From Bacteroidaceae bacterium (GTDB taxonomy: Bacteria > Bacteroidota > Bacteroidia > Bacteroidales > Bacteroidaceae), in the NCBI GenBank assembly GCA_017530735.1, contig JAFXMB010000049.1, positions 1 through 39,158 on the forward strand: a stretch of 39,158 nt of DNA, given 5' to 3'. The notes under the pieces are model-generated. The model was given only the letters and a program-made list of their open reading frames with translations. It was not told the DNA's origin and did no database searches. Below are positions 8,607 through 16,426 of this stretch, in pieces; the first letter of the stretch is position 1; each line of letters begins with the position of its first letter. A program made the translations under genes and the position numbers.

Positions 8607-9644
8607 ATGGTATTCCCTTTCCTTGTTGTTCTTACCATCATTTTTCTTGCACTGGTAAAGAACGTAAACTCCAAGCTTAACAATCCCGATGACACATCAT
8701 TCGGGAGTGAAACCAGTGGCTCCCAATCAGAGGAGAATAAAGATGATGATTTCCCGCCTGTAGACGAGGTATTCCAGAACAACAAGGAACCCGAAAGGGA
8801 GTCCGAGCCCGTATTTACCCAGACTCAGGAGCCCGAGCCGGAACCCCAGCCCGAGCCCAAGCCGGAGCCAGAGCCCGTAGTTCCGCTCAAGACTTACGAC
8901 AGCCTGTACGGACTGATAGGCAAGCCTCTGGCCCACTCCACATCAATGGTCCGCTTCAACAAGTTCTTCCGTGAGCAGCATATCAACGCCCACTACAACA
9001 ACTATGAACTTGAGAGCATTGAGGATGTGACAAAACTGATTGAGAAATATCCCAATCTGCGCGGCTTCAACGTGACGATACCCTACAAACAGGATATCAT
9101 CCCCTACCTGACCCGCCTGGACGAGACCGCACAGTCCATCGGCGCAGTCAACACCGTTAAGGTGCTTCACCGCGACGGAGGCGTTGAACTGATAGGTTAC
9201 AATACTGACTGGACCGGATTCACCAAGTCATTCGGCGAACTTCTTGAGGGCCACAGCAAGGCGCTCATCCTGGGAACCGGAGGCGTATCCAAGGCCGTCA
9301 AGTACGCTCTTGACAAGATGGGAATTGAGAACAGGTTCGTATCACGCAACTCAAACTTTGAGATCATGGGCTATTATGAGCTCTCACCCTCAGTAATGGA
9401 TGAGTTTGACGTGATAGTCAACTGCACTCCCATGGGTATGTGGCCCGATGTAAACCAGTGCCCCGACATTCCTTACGGATTCCTGTCCGAAAAGCACCTG
9501 CTGCTTGACGTGATAGCAAATCCCGACGAGACCATGTTCATGAAAAAGGGACGCGAGCACGGAGCCACAGCCAAAGGCGGCAAGGATATGCTTGAGCAGC
9601 AGGCTGTTGCCGCATGGGAGATTTGGGACAGAATAGGAGAATGA
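8607..9644 (+). CDS. aroE: Shikimate dehydrogenase with N-terminal membrane anchor and Pro/Glu linker
   Basis: A 345-residue protein. The C-terminal 250 residues are shikimate dehydrogenase (3-dehydroshikimate to shikimate with NADPH, aromatic amino acid pathway): GLIGKPLAHSTS (shikimate binding), NVTIPYKQ with catalytic K161, NTDWTG with D201, and the nucleotide loop LGTGGVSKA. Before it lie about 95 extra residues not found in ordinary AroE: a hydrophobic helix (about 3-18), an acidic/Ser-rich stretch, and a (Glu-Pro)n-like repeat at about 75-90. The helix has lysine after it and would orient the enzyme to the cytoplasm. Ten bases separate it from purC, and its stop overlaps the next start. 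A TTG at 8601 is a less likely start. Confidence 0.9.
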   Translation: MVFPFLVVLTIIFLALVKNVNSKLNNPDDTSFGSETSGSQSEENKDDDFPPVDEVFQNNKEPERESEPVFTQTQEPEPEPQPEPKPEPEPVVPLKTYDSLYGLIGKPLAHSTSMVRFNKFFREQHINAHYNNYELESIEDVTKLIEKYPNLRGFNVTIPYKQDIIPYLTRLDETAQSIGAVNTVKVLHRDGGVELIGYNTDWTGFTKSFGELLEGHSKALILGTGGVSKAVKYALDKMGIENRFVSRNSNFEIMGYYELSPSVMDEFDVIVNCTPMGMWPDVNQCPDIPYGFLSEKHLLLDVIANPDETMFMKKGREHGATAKGGKDMLEQQAVAAWEIWDRIGE

Positions 9645-10543
9645 GAATGAAAAGAATAGCACTCGTAACAGTTCTGGTATTAGGCTGCCTGATGGCTGCC
9701 GCCAAGGTTTACAAGCCGTCCGATATCAGGCCGGTTCACCTTGAAGACAGGAACCGTTACGTATGCAACCCTGACGGAATACTCTCACAGGAGGCTGTAA
9801 ACCGCATTGATGCGATATTCCGTACCATCGAGGACAGCACCGGCATCCAGACTCTCGTGGCAGTGGTACAGGACATCGACCCTGATGACTGCTTTGAATT
9901 TGCCCACCAGTTGGGTGAGACAGTCGGCGTAGGCCGTTCAAGTTCGGACAACGGTCTGGTGATACTGCTCAGCACCGGCGAGCGCTGCATACAGTTTGCC
10001 ACCGGTTACGGCGTTGAGGGTGTACTGCCCGATGCCCTTTGCAAGCGTGTTCAGGAGCGTTACATGAACCGTTACTTTGCCGATGACAAATGGGATGAAG
10101 GAATGGTTGCAGGCGTCCAGGCTCTTAAGGACATTTTGCTCAAGGGTGAGTATGACGATGATGACAAGTTTGACCGGAAAGCAGTCCTTGCATCACTGTC
10201 AGTTGTGGCCGGGGTATTCTTATTCATTGCCATACTGATAATCTATATTGACCGCAGGAGCCGCAAATGCCCCAAATGCGGACATATAGCCTTGAAACAG
10301 GTAAGCGTATCGACCATCTCCAGGAAGAACGGAGTCAAGAAGGAGGCGGTAACGCTCAAATGTACGCACTGCGGTTTCATAACCAGCAGGGAACGTACAT
10401 CATACTACTCTACCGGAGGTAACGGCGGAGGATCACATATGGGAGGCGGATTCGGAGGAGGCCGCGGTTTCGGTGGCGGAGGTTTCGGCGGAAGCTACGG
10501 AGGCGGACATTTTGGCGGCGGAGGTGCCGGATCACGCTTCTGA
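9641..10543 (+). CDS. YgcG-type TPM domain membrane protein with zinc ribbon and Gly-rich tail
   Basis: A 300-residue envelope protein. Seen in order: a signal-like hydrophobic N-terminus (VLVLGCLMAAA); a TPM (formerly DUF477) domain of about 130 residues starting RYVCNPDGILSQEAVNRID, with the typical GLVILLSTGERCIQFATGYGVEG; a transmembrane helix near residue 190-210; a zinc ribbon with CPKCGH and CTHCGF; and a strongly Gly/Phe-rich C-terminus ending in SRF. TPM proteins are found beside LemA genes in many bacteria, as here; the pair's function is unresolved (membrane stress or complex assembly have been proposed). The ATGA overlap with aroE and an AGGAG just upstream support ATG 9641; ATG 9647 is an alternative. 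Confidence 0.85.
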   Translation: MRMKRIALVTVLVLGCLMAAAKVYKPSDIRPVHLEDRNRYVCNPDGILSQEAVNRIDAIFRTIEDSTGIQTLVAVVQDIDPDDCFEFAHQLGETVGVGRSSSDNGLVILLSTGERCIQFATGYGVEGVLPDALCKRVQERYMNRYFADDKWDEGMVAGVQALKDILLKGEYDDDDKFDRKAVLASLSVVAGVFLFIAILIIYIDRRSRKCPKCGHIALKQVSVSTISRKNGVKKEAVTLKCTHCGFITSRERTSYYSTGGNGGGSHMGGGFGGGRGFGGGGFGGSYGGGHFGGGGAGSRF

Positions 10544-10571
10544 ATTGAAAATTGAAAATTGAAAATTGAAA
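10544..10571 (+). repeat. Four tandem copies of heptamer ATTGAAA
   Basis: Directly after the ygcG stop codon, ATTGAAA is repeated four times without interruption. It occupies most of the 38-base gap before lemA, with the last copy ending ten bases upstream of the lemA ATG. Confidence 0.95.
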
Positions 10572-10581
10572 CCATAATAAG

Positions 10582-11166
10582 ATGAAAAAGAAAAGTATTT
10601 GGATTATTATTGCTGCTATTGCAGTGATCATCATTTGGGCTATCAAGGTTAACAACAGGATGGTGACAATGGAAGAGGGTGTAAACAAGGCATGGAGTAA
10701 CGTAGAGAACGTTTACCAGCGTCGTGCCGACCTAATCCCCAACCTTGTAAATACAGTAAAGGGCTATGCCGCACATGAGACTTCAACCTTTGAGGCTGTA
10801 GTCAACGCACGTGCCAAGGCAACATCAATCACAGTCAATCCCGAGAACATGACTGCCGATCAGTTAAAGGAGTTCCAGAAGGCTCAGAACGAGGTAGGCG
10901 GTGCGCTTGGCCGTCTGATTGCCGTCAGCGAGGCCTATCCCGAACTCAAGGCCAACGAGAACTTCAAGGAACTGCAGGCACAGCTTGAGGGTACCGAGAA
11001 CCGCATCTCTGTTGAGCGCCGCAACTTCAACGAGGCTGCAAACCAGTACAACACTTATATCCGCAAGTTCCCGCAGAGCATCATTGCAGGAATGCGCGAT
11101 TTCGAGAAAAAGCCCTACTTCGAGGCTGAAGAGGGTGCAAACCAAGCTCCAAAAGTAGAATTCTGA
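10582..11166 (+). CDS. lemA: LemA family protein
   Basis: A 194-residue LemA-type protein: one N-terminal transmembrane helix (SIWIIIAAIAVIIIWAIK) followed by a long helical domain. Conserved family features are seen: VNKAWSNVENVYQRRADLIPNLVNTVKGYA, then FEAVVNARAKA, and LIAVSEAYPELKANENFKELQAQLEGTENRI (broken here only for description), and an ending with YNTYIRKFPQSIIAGMRDF. Function is unknown. It is coupled in the operon to the TPM protein, the usual partner. The stop overlaps purM by one base (TGATG). Confidence 0.92.
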   Translation: MKKKSIWIIIAAIAVIIIWAIKVNNRMVTMEEGVNKAWSNVENVYQRRADLIPNLVNTVKGYAAHETSTFEAVVNARAKATSITVNPENMTADQLKEFQKAQNEVGGALGRLIAVSEAYPELKANENFKELQAQLEGTENRISVERRNFNEAANQYNTYIRKFPQSIIAGMRDFEKKPYFEAEEGANQAPKVEF

Positions 11167-12335
11167 TGGAATCAAACGAACGTTATATGCTGCGTGGCGT
11201 ATCCGCATCCAAGGAGGATGTGCACAACGCCATCAAGAACATTGACAAAGGTCTTTATCCCAAGGCCTTCTGTAAGATCATTCCCGATATCCTGGGCGGT
11301 GACCCCGAGTACTGCAACATAATGCACGCCGACGGTGCAGGTACTAAGTCATCACTGGCATATGCCTACTGGAAAGAGACCGGTGACCTCTCAGTATGGA
11401 AAGGCATTGCACAGGATGCGCTCATCATGAATATCGATGACCTGCTCTGCGTAGGTGCAGTCGATAACATCCTGGTAAGTTCTACCATCGGCCGTAACAA
11501 GAACATGGTACCCGGCAGCGTAATCAGTGCCATCATAAACGGTACCGATGAACTTCTGGCCGAACTCCGCGAGATGGGTGTAGGTGCATATGCCACAGGC
11601 GGTGAGACTGCCGATGTAGGTGACCTGGTACGCACCATAATCGTGGACAGCACCGTAACCTGCCGCATGAAGCGCAGTGACGTGATCAACAACGCCAATA
11701 TCCGTCCCGGTGACGTGATTGTAGGTCTGGCATCTTTCGGCAAGGCCACATATGAGAAGGAGTACAACGGCGGTATGGGCAGCAACGGTCTTACCAGCGC
11801 CCGTCACGATGTATTCGGCAAGGATATCGCCAGGAAGTATCCCGAGACATATGACCACGCAGTTCCCGAGGAACTGGTTTACTCCGGCGGTCTGAACCTG
11901 ACCGATACTGTCAAGGACTCACCCCTGGATGCAGGCAAACTGGTACTCTCTCCCACCCGCACCTACGCACCCGTGGTAAAGAAACTCCTGGATGCACTGC
12001 GTCCCCAGATTCACGGAATGGTACACTGCTCAGGCGGTGCACAGACCAAGATCCTGCACTTTGTAGACGGAGTACACGTAATCAAGGATAACCTCTTCCC
12101 CATCCCGCCGCTGTTCCGCACCATTCAGGAGCAGAGCAAGACAGAATGGAAGGAGATGTACAAGGTATTCAACTGCGGTCACCGCTTTGAGGTCTATCTG
12201 CCTAAGGAATACGCACAGCAGGTTATAGACATAAGCAAATCATTCGGCATAGACGCGCAGATAATAGGACGCATAGAACAGTCCGATCACACGCACCTGA
12301 CAATTCACAGCGAATACGGAGTATTCGAGTATTGA
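11166..12335 (+). CDS. purM: Phosphoribosylformylglycinamidine cyclo-ligase (PurM, AIR synthase)
   Basis: A 389-residue AIR synthase-like protein converting FGAM to AIR with ATP in purine synthesis. Seen: HADGAGTKSSLAY (catalytic/phosphate region), MNIDDLLCVGA, the Gly-rich ATGGETADVGDLVRT ATP loop, GLASFGKATYEKEYNGGMGSNG, and HCSGGAQTKI. It is somewhat longer than the E. coli enzyme (about 345 residues) and of the Bacteroidetes type. It is the last gene of the phoH operon, which therefore contains two purine enzymes (purC, purM). A hairpin follows. Confidence 0.92.
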   Translation: MESNERYMLRGVSASKEDVHNAIKNIDKGLYPKAFCKIIPDILGGDPEYCNIMHADGAGTKSSLAYAYWKETGDLSVWKGIAQDALIMNIDDLLCVGAVDNILVSSTIGRNKNMVPGSVISAIINGTDELLAELREMGVGAYATGGETADVGDLVRTIIVDSTVTCRMKRSDVINNANIRPGDVIVGLASFGKATYEKEYNGGMGSNGLTSARHDVFGKDIARKYPETYDHAVPEELVYSGGLNLTDTVKDSPLDAGKLVLSPTRTYAPVVKKLLDALRPQIHGMVHCSGGAQTKILHFVDGVHVIKDNLFPIPPLFRTIQEQSKTEWKEMYKVFNCGHRFEVYLPKEYAQQVIDISKSFGIDAQIIGRIEQSDHTHLTIHSEYGVFEY

Positions 12336-12342
12336 ATAAATG

Positions 12343-12373
12343 AAACGGCTGACGGATTTCCGCCAGCCGTTTA
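12343..12373. terminator. Hairpin between convergent purM and the DUF2807 gene, probable two-way terminator
   Basis: AAACGGCTGACGG (12343-12355) pairs with CCGCCAGCCGTTT (12360-12372) around ATTT, with one A-C mismatch. A T-rich region follows on both strands, and it lies between two convergent genes. Confidence 0.75.
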
Positions 12374-12408
12374 TATCGATTGTTAACTTTATCCTTTATC
12401 CTTTTTAT

Positions 12409-13212
12409 TTACCAATCGATATCTCCGCTTCCGGTCTTGACTTTCGTGATATGGTCGTATGATATGCGACCGGAGATATCACCTGAGCCTGCAACTTTTG
12501 CTGACACGCTGCCGGCATGACCACTTGCCTGTATGTCACCGCTACCTGCGACGCTTGCTGACAGAACATCGTAAATGTCAACGTTGGTTATATTCACGTC
12601 GCCTGATCCGGCTACAGTAATTGTCAGATTGTCTGCTTTCACGCGAGGTGAGTACCAGTCGCCGCTTCCGGCAACACTCACTTTGGCATCTTTTGCTTCA
12701 ACACGGCCCGCCTTAAGGTATCCGGAGCCTGATACAGAAGAGTTCAAGTCGCCGCATGTGATCTTTTGAGTTACCAGGTCACCGCTTCCCGCTACTCTCA
12801 GGGCCAGTTCTCCGTCTGTAACTATATCTGATTTGCAGATTATGCTTCCGCTTCCGGCCATTGTAAGCTGGCTGATCTCAGGTGAGCCCACCCTTACTCT
12901 CAGACGTACGTTACGGTAACGTGCCGGATCAATTGAGATCTCAAGTACACCGCGCTTGACATCGGTATGGAGACGGCCAAACACCTCCTTGTCGCCCTCT
13001 ACAATGACGTACATTTCATCGCATTGTTCATAATACACGTCAAACGGGCATTCATTTGATATTCCGTCAAACGGTCTTACAGTGCGCTCCTCGACATCGC
13101 AGTCAGTGAAATCGGCATTCTTGGTTGAAAGCCATACCACCTGTGCGTCAACAAGGTTGCACGAATACAAAAGTGCGCACAGCGAGTAAATCAGAAAAGA
13201 TCTTGTTTTCAT
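12409..13212 (-). CDS. DUF2807 (head-GIN) domain protein, putative cell-envelope lipoprotein
   Basis: A 267-residue exported protein. The N-terminus has a hydrophobic signal and a cysteine in LYSC (C18) that could be a lipobox, although Tyr at -2 is unusual and cleavage after VDA is an alternative. The body is a repeating beta-strand pattern with eight GSG turns, five of them exactly VAGSGD, ending KTGSGDIDW. This is the pattern of DUF2807 (putative auto-transporter adhesin, head GIN domain), expected to form a right-handed beta-helix-like stack. Function is unknown. It is 58 bases downstream of metA; a near-consensus TGTATTTG box lies in that gap, so separate transcription is possible. Confidence 0.8.
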   Translation of the reverse strand: MKTRSFLIYSLCALLYSCNLVDAQVVWLSTKNADFTDCDVEERTVRPFDGISNECPFDVYYEQCDEMYVIVEGDKEVFGRLHTDVKRGVLEISIDPARYRNVRLRVRVGSPEISQLTMAGSGSIICKSDIVTDGELALRVAGSGDLVTQKITCGDLNSSVSGSGYLKAGRVEAKDAKVSVAGSGDWYSPRVKADNLTITVAGSGDVNITNVDIYDVLSASVAGSGDIQASGHAGSVSAKVAGSGDISGRISYDHITKVKTGSGDIDW

Positions 13213-13270
13213 TTCTATAGTGTTTTGTTTTTATCAAATACACCATATAGACGAAGCAACGTCTGATTTG

Positions 13271-14188
13271 TTAACCTATATCCTGCAAATTATACGGAGT
13301 TTCCTGATAAACGTAGTAATTGAGCCAGTTGGCGTAGAACAGATTGGCATGTGCACGCCAGCGGTCTTTAGGTCCCTTGGCAGGATCATCATCCTTATAA
13401 TAGTGCCTGGGCATCTCAATGGGAAGTCCCTTGGCAAGGTCCCTTTTATACTCATTGTCAAGGGTATACGGAGAATACTCCATATGACCTGTTATGAATA
13501 TCTCCCTACCGCCGCGGGCCGATACCATAAAGACGCCGGCCTCATCGGACTCTGAAAGGAGTTTGAGTTCGGGATGTTTCAGGATATCCTCCCTGCGTAC
13601 CTCCGAATGACGGCTGTGCGGGGCATAGAACTCATCGTCAAAGCCACGGAAAATAGGCAGCGGCTCATCAATTGTGGTATGCTTGAATATGCCGAACTTC
13701 TTTTCAGGCAGCGGGTACTTGGGCACGCCATAGAAATGGTACATTGCAGCCTGTGCGGCCCAGCATATATATAAGGTCGATGTCACATGGGTGCGGGCCC
13801 AATCAAAAATCTCCTTGAGCTCATCCCAGTAAGATACCTCCTCAAACTCCATCTGCTCCAGCGGGGCACCGGTCACAATGAATCCGTCAAACTTCTGGTC
13901 ACGCATGCTCTCAAAAGTCTCATAGAATACCTTCATATGCTCTACTGGGGTATTCTTGGAGGTATGGCTGCGCAGTTTCATCAGCTTGAGCTCAATCTGA
14001 AGAGGTGTGTTGGAGAGCAGACGTATCAGGTCCGTCTCGGTTGTAATCTTGATGGGCATCAGGTTGAGCACCACAATGCGCAGCGGACGTATATCCTGGC
14101 TGGTGGCGCGGCTGGTGTCCATTACAAAGATATTCTCCCCTTTCAGGATCTCTATCGCAGGCAGTTTATCGGGTAATTTAAGAGGCAT
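13271..14188 (-). CDS. metA: Homoserine O-acyltransferase MetA, predicted acetyl-CoA specific
   Basis: A 305-residue homoserine transacylase of the MetA (class I glutamine amidotransferase-like) fold, the first step of methionine synthesis from homoserine. Seen: [23 protein letters not shown], catalytic C142 in [10 protein letters not shown], and the His/Glu pair in ITGHMEY. The family residue at 111 decides the acyl donor: Gly in E. coli MetA gives succinyl-CoA, Glu gives acetyl-CoA. Here it is E111 ([12 protein letters not shown]), so O-acetylhomoserine is the predicted product, matching the O-acetylhomoserine-using MetY upstream. The start was placed at ATG 14188 ([10 protein letters not shown]) by alignment with MetA; the longer open frame covers the leader. 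It has its own promoter box. Confidence 0.94.
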   Translation of the reverse strand: MPLKLPDKLPAIEILKGENIFVMDTSRATSQDIRPLRIVVLNLMPIKITTETDLIRLLSNTPLQIELKLMKLRSHTSKNTPVEHMKVFYETFESMRDQKFDGFIVTGAPLEQMEFEEVSYWDELKEIFDWARTHVTSTLYICWAAQAAMYHFYGVPKYPLPEKKFGIFKHTTIDEPLPIFRGFDDEFYAPHSRHSEVRREDILKHPELKLLSESDEAGVFMVSARGGREIFITGHMEYSPYTLDNEYKRDLAKGLPIEMPRHYYKDDDPAKGPKDRWRAHANLFYANWLNYYVYQETPYNLQDIG

Positions 14189-14220
14189 AACCGGACTGAT
14201 TATTATAAAACCGAAATATC

Positions 14221-14244
14221 CACAGCCCCAATCAAGGGACTGTG
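14221..14244 (-). promoter_or_regulatory. Hairpin in the metA leader
   Basis: On the minus strand CACAGTCCC and GGGGCTGTG flank a short loop (nine pairs possible with one mismatch). It lies just after the predicted metA transcription start and 33 bases before the ATG. It does not match the SAM-II (metA) or SAM-I riboswitch patterns I know and has no T-run, so its role is uncertain. Confidence 0.4.
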
Positions 14245-14254
14245 AATACACCGG

Positions 14255-14262
14255 CAAAATTA
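14255..14262 (-). promoter_or_regulatory. Bacteroidetes -7 promoter box for metA
   Basis: The minus strand reads TAATTTTG, a TAnnTTTG match, giving a predicted leader of about 60 bases before metA. It lies in the 104-base gap after metY. Confidence 0.55.
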
Positions 14263-14292
14263 GCTAAAACTTAAAACAACTTGGTATATAAA

Positions 14293-15579
14293 TCATATTT
14301 TGGCAAAAGCCTGGTCAAGGTCTGCAATGATATCATCAATATGCTCAACACCGATTGAAAGACGTACTGTCGTGGGAGTGATGTGCTGCTCGGCCAACTC
14401 CTTTGAAGTCATCTGAGAGTGTGTGGTGGTGTAAGGATGTATAACAAGGCTCTTTACATCGGCCACGTTGGCCAGCAGTGAAAATATCTGCAGTGAGTCA
14501 ATGAACTTCCAGGTATCCTCCTGGGTTCCGTTGACCTCGAATGTGAAGATTGAACCGCCGCCGTTCGGGAAATACTTTTGATAGAGTGAATGGTCCGGAT
14601 GGTCGGGGAGTGAAGGATGGTTAACCTTGGCAACCTTGGGGTTCTTAGCCAGGTAGTCAACTACCTTGAGTGCGTTCTCAACGTGACGCTCTATGCGCAG
14701 AGGAAGTGACTCAACACCCTGCAGCAGGATCCATGCGTTGAAGGGGCTGATGGCTGCACCGGTGTCACGCAGGATGACGGCGCGGATACGGGTTACGAAT
14801 GCGGCTGCACCGGCTACATCGGCAAATACTGCACCGTGGTATGAGGGATCAGGCTTGGCAAGTGTGGGATACTTGTCGGGGTTGGCCTTCCAGTTGAAAG
14901 TACCGCCGTCAACGATAACGCCACCCAGTGATGAGCCGTGACCGCCGATGAACTTGGTTGCGGAATGAACCACGATGTCTGCTCCGTGCTCCAACGGACG
15001 GATAAGTATGGGAGCGAATGTGTTATCCACGATAAATACGATGCCGTGCTTGTGAGCGATGGCTGCTACAGCCTCCAGATTGGTAACATCACTGTTGGGG
15101 TTACCGAATGTCTCGGCATAGATTGCCTTGGTGTTGGGGCGGATGGCTGCCTCAAGAGCCTCCAGGTCATTCACCTTAACTATGGTGTTGCTGATGCCCT
15201 GGGTTGAAAGTGTGTGTGTTATCAGGTTGAATGAACCGCCGTACAGGTTATCGGCTGCCACGATGTGGTCACCGGCCTGAGCAATGTTCTGCAGAGCGTA
15301 TGTTACTGCGGCTGCACCCGATGCAACTGCCAGACCGGCTACACCACCCTCAAGAGCGGCAATGCGCTTCTCAAGTACATCCTGTGTGGAGTTGGTCAGA
15401 CGGCCATAGATGTTACCGGCATCACGCAGACCAAAACGGTCGGCAGCATGCTGTGAGTTGCGGAACACATAAGATGTGGTCTGATAGATAGGTACTGCGC
15501 GTGCATCGGACGCGGGATCGGGCTGCTCCTGGCCTACATGAAGTGCCAGAGTCTCAAGATGAAGTTTGTTGTTTGCCAT
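14293..15579 (-). CDS. metY: O-acetylhomoserine sulfhydrylase (MetY; PLP enzyme)
   Basis: A 428-residue Cys/Met-metabolism PLP enzyme. By family it makes homocysteine from O-acetylhomoserine and sulfide. Seen: YGRLTNSTQDVLEKRIAALEGG, SGAAAVTYAL, the TFGNPNSDV active-site segment, DNTFAPILIRP, and the PLP lysine K209 in HSATKFIGGHG. Length (about 425-430) matches MetY/O-acetylhomoserine aminocarboxypropyltransferase rather than the 380-400-residue MetB/MetC enzymes. Its neighbour metA carries the acetyl-specific residue, so the two make a coherent two-step route. Its start codon faces the divergent Lrp-type regulator. Confidence 0.93.
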   Translation of the reverse strand: MANNKLHLETLALHVGQEQPDPASDARAVPIYQTTSYVFRNSQHAADRFGLRDAGNIYGRLTNSTQDVLEKRIAALEGGVAGLAVASGAAAVTYALQNIAQAGDHIVAADNLYGGSFNLITHTLSTQGISNTIVKVNDLEALEAAIRPNTKAIYAETFGNPNSDVTNLEAVAAIAHKHGIVFIVDNTFAPILIRPLEHGADIVVHSATKFIGGHGSSLGGVIVDGGTFNWKANPDKYPTLAKPDPSYHGAVFADVAGAAAFVTRIRAVILRDTGAAISPFNAWILLQGVESLPLRIERHVENALKVVDYLAKNPKVAKVNHPSLPDHPDHSLYQKYFPNGGGSIFTFEVNGTQEDTWKFIDSLQIFSLLANVADVKSLVIHPYTTTHSQMTSKELAEQHITPTTVRLSIGVEHIDDIIADLDQAFAKI

Positions 15580-15627
15580 AGTTGTATATTTTTATTTGTT
15601 CGTTATCGTTTTGTTCTTTTGTCGATG

Positions 15628-15659
15628 CAAAGTTACGACCGATAGAAAATTCCACCAAA
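15628..15659 (-). promoter_or_regulatory. Promoter of metY (-33 TTTG and -7 TAACTTTG)
   Basis: The minus strand carries TTTG (15659-15656), a 20-base spacer, then TAACTTTG (15635-15628), close to the full Bacteroidetes consensus. It is 48 bases before the metY ATG. Confidence 0.8.
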
Positions 15660-15687
15660 CACATTGCATTATTAAGGAAAAACTTCC

Positions 15688-15695
15688 TACCTTTG
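15688..15695 (+). promoter_or_regulatory. Bacteroidetes -7 promoter box for the Lrp-type regulator
   Basis: TACCTTTG with a possible -33 TTG at 15664-15666 and a 21-base spacer. It is divergent from the metY promoter, with about 50 bases between the two -7 boxes, leaving room for a shared operator. Confidence 0.7.
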
Positions 15696-15738
15696 CGCAA
15701 ATTCAAAGAAAATAAACCAACAAAAACAACAATAAACT

Positions 15739-16239
15739 ATGGAAAAGGAGAATATTTCAACTATGATTGAGCCCAAAGCCGGTGAACTGGATGCCACAGA
15801 CATCAAGATCCTGACTTGCCTGCAGGACAATTCACGCCTTACTACCAAGGAATTAGCCGCCAAGGTACACCTGTCCACCACCCCGGTATTCGAGCGCCAG
15901 AAACGTCTGGAGCGCGAGGGCTATATCAAGAAGTATATAGCAGTGCTGGACCCCGAGAAACTCAACCTGGGATTCGTAGTGTTCTGCTGCGTCAAGCTGC
16001 GTGAAATGACCCGCGATACCGCCCACAGCTTTGAGGAGGCCGCCCGCAACATGAAAGAGGTGGCAGAATGCTACAACATCTCCGGAGAATTCGACTACCT
16101 GCTCAAGGTCTACTGCCCCGATATGCGCTCCTACAAGGAGTTCATCATGAACGTCCTGGGCACCACCGATACCGTGGGCTCCATCCAGTCCATGTTCGTT
16201 ATGAGTCCCATCAAAAAAACCTTCGGCCTCTCTATATAA
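15739..16239 (+). CDS. Lrp/AsnC family transcriptional regulator
   Basis: A 166-residue feast/famine regulator: an N-terminal winged helix-turn-helix (LDATDIKILTCLQDNSRLTTKELAAKVHLSTTPVFERQKRLEREGYIKKYIAVL in family terms spans about residues 17-70; motif shown by ATDIKIL, TKELAAKVHLS and RLEREGYI), then an AsnC ligand-binding ferredoxin-like domain with CYNISGEFDYLLKVYCPDM. Such proteins bind amino acids and DNA as oligomers. Divergent placement from metY suggests control of methionine synthesis genes and itself; this is inferred from position only. It ends shortly before an inverted-repeat element and a shared terminator. Confidence 0.9.
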   Translation: MEKENISTMIEPKAGELDATDIKILTCLQDNSRLTTKELAAKVHLSTTPVFERQKRLEREGYIKKYIAVLDPEKLNLGFVVFCCVKLREMTRDTAHSFEEAARNMKEVAECYNISGEFDYLLKVYCPDMRSYKEFIMNVLGTTDTVGSIQSMFVMSPIKKTFGLSI

Positions 16240-16244
16240 CAAGG

Positions 16245-16423
16245 AAATTTGGGGTTATTGACGTCAAAACTACGCGCTTCGCGCTATCCCTCCCATCCCC
16301 AATAAGACGCTCTGAAAGGCATGAGTAAACTCCTACCTTCCAGAGCATCTTCTTGAGCACGGGCCCCTCCCGTTCACAAGCCCACGGGCGGCCATGGTTT
16401 TGCCTGCCAATAACCCCAAATTT
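16245..16423. repeat. 179-bp element bounded by 16-bp perfect inverted repeats
   Basis: AAATTTGGGGTTATTG (16245-16260) is repeated exactly in reverse complement as CAATAACCCCAAATTT (16408-16423), and similarity continues inward imperfectly (GTCAAAAC against GGTTTTGCC). Inside lie a 38-base imperfect hairpin (16309-16346, 17 pairs with three mismatches and loop TAAA) and a G/C-rich segment with short hairpins. It has no supported gene and resembles a miniature inverted-repeat or REP-like element in a convergent intergenic gap. Confidence 0.75.
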
Positions 16424-16426
16424 CTG

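Noticed and set aside
12409-13212. Repeated GSG-coding units considered as a DNA tandem repeat or CRISPR-like array
   Set aside because: Spacing is irregular and the similarity follows protein beta-turns of a DUF2807 fold; there are no constant repeats with unique spacers.
15231-15491. Plus-strand open frames over metY
   Set aside because: They are out-of-strand readings of a strongly conserved PLP enzyme gene with no start signals of their own.
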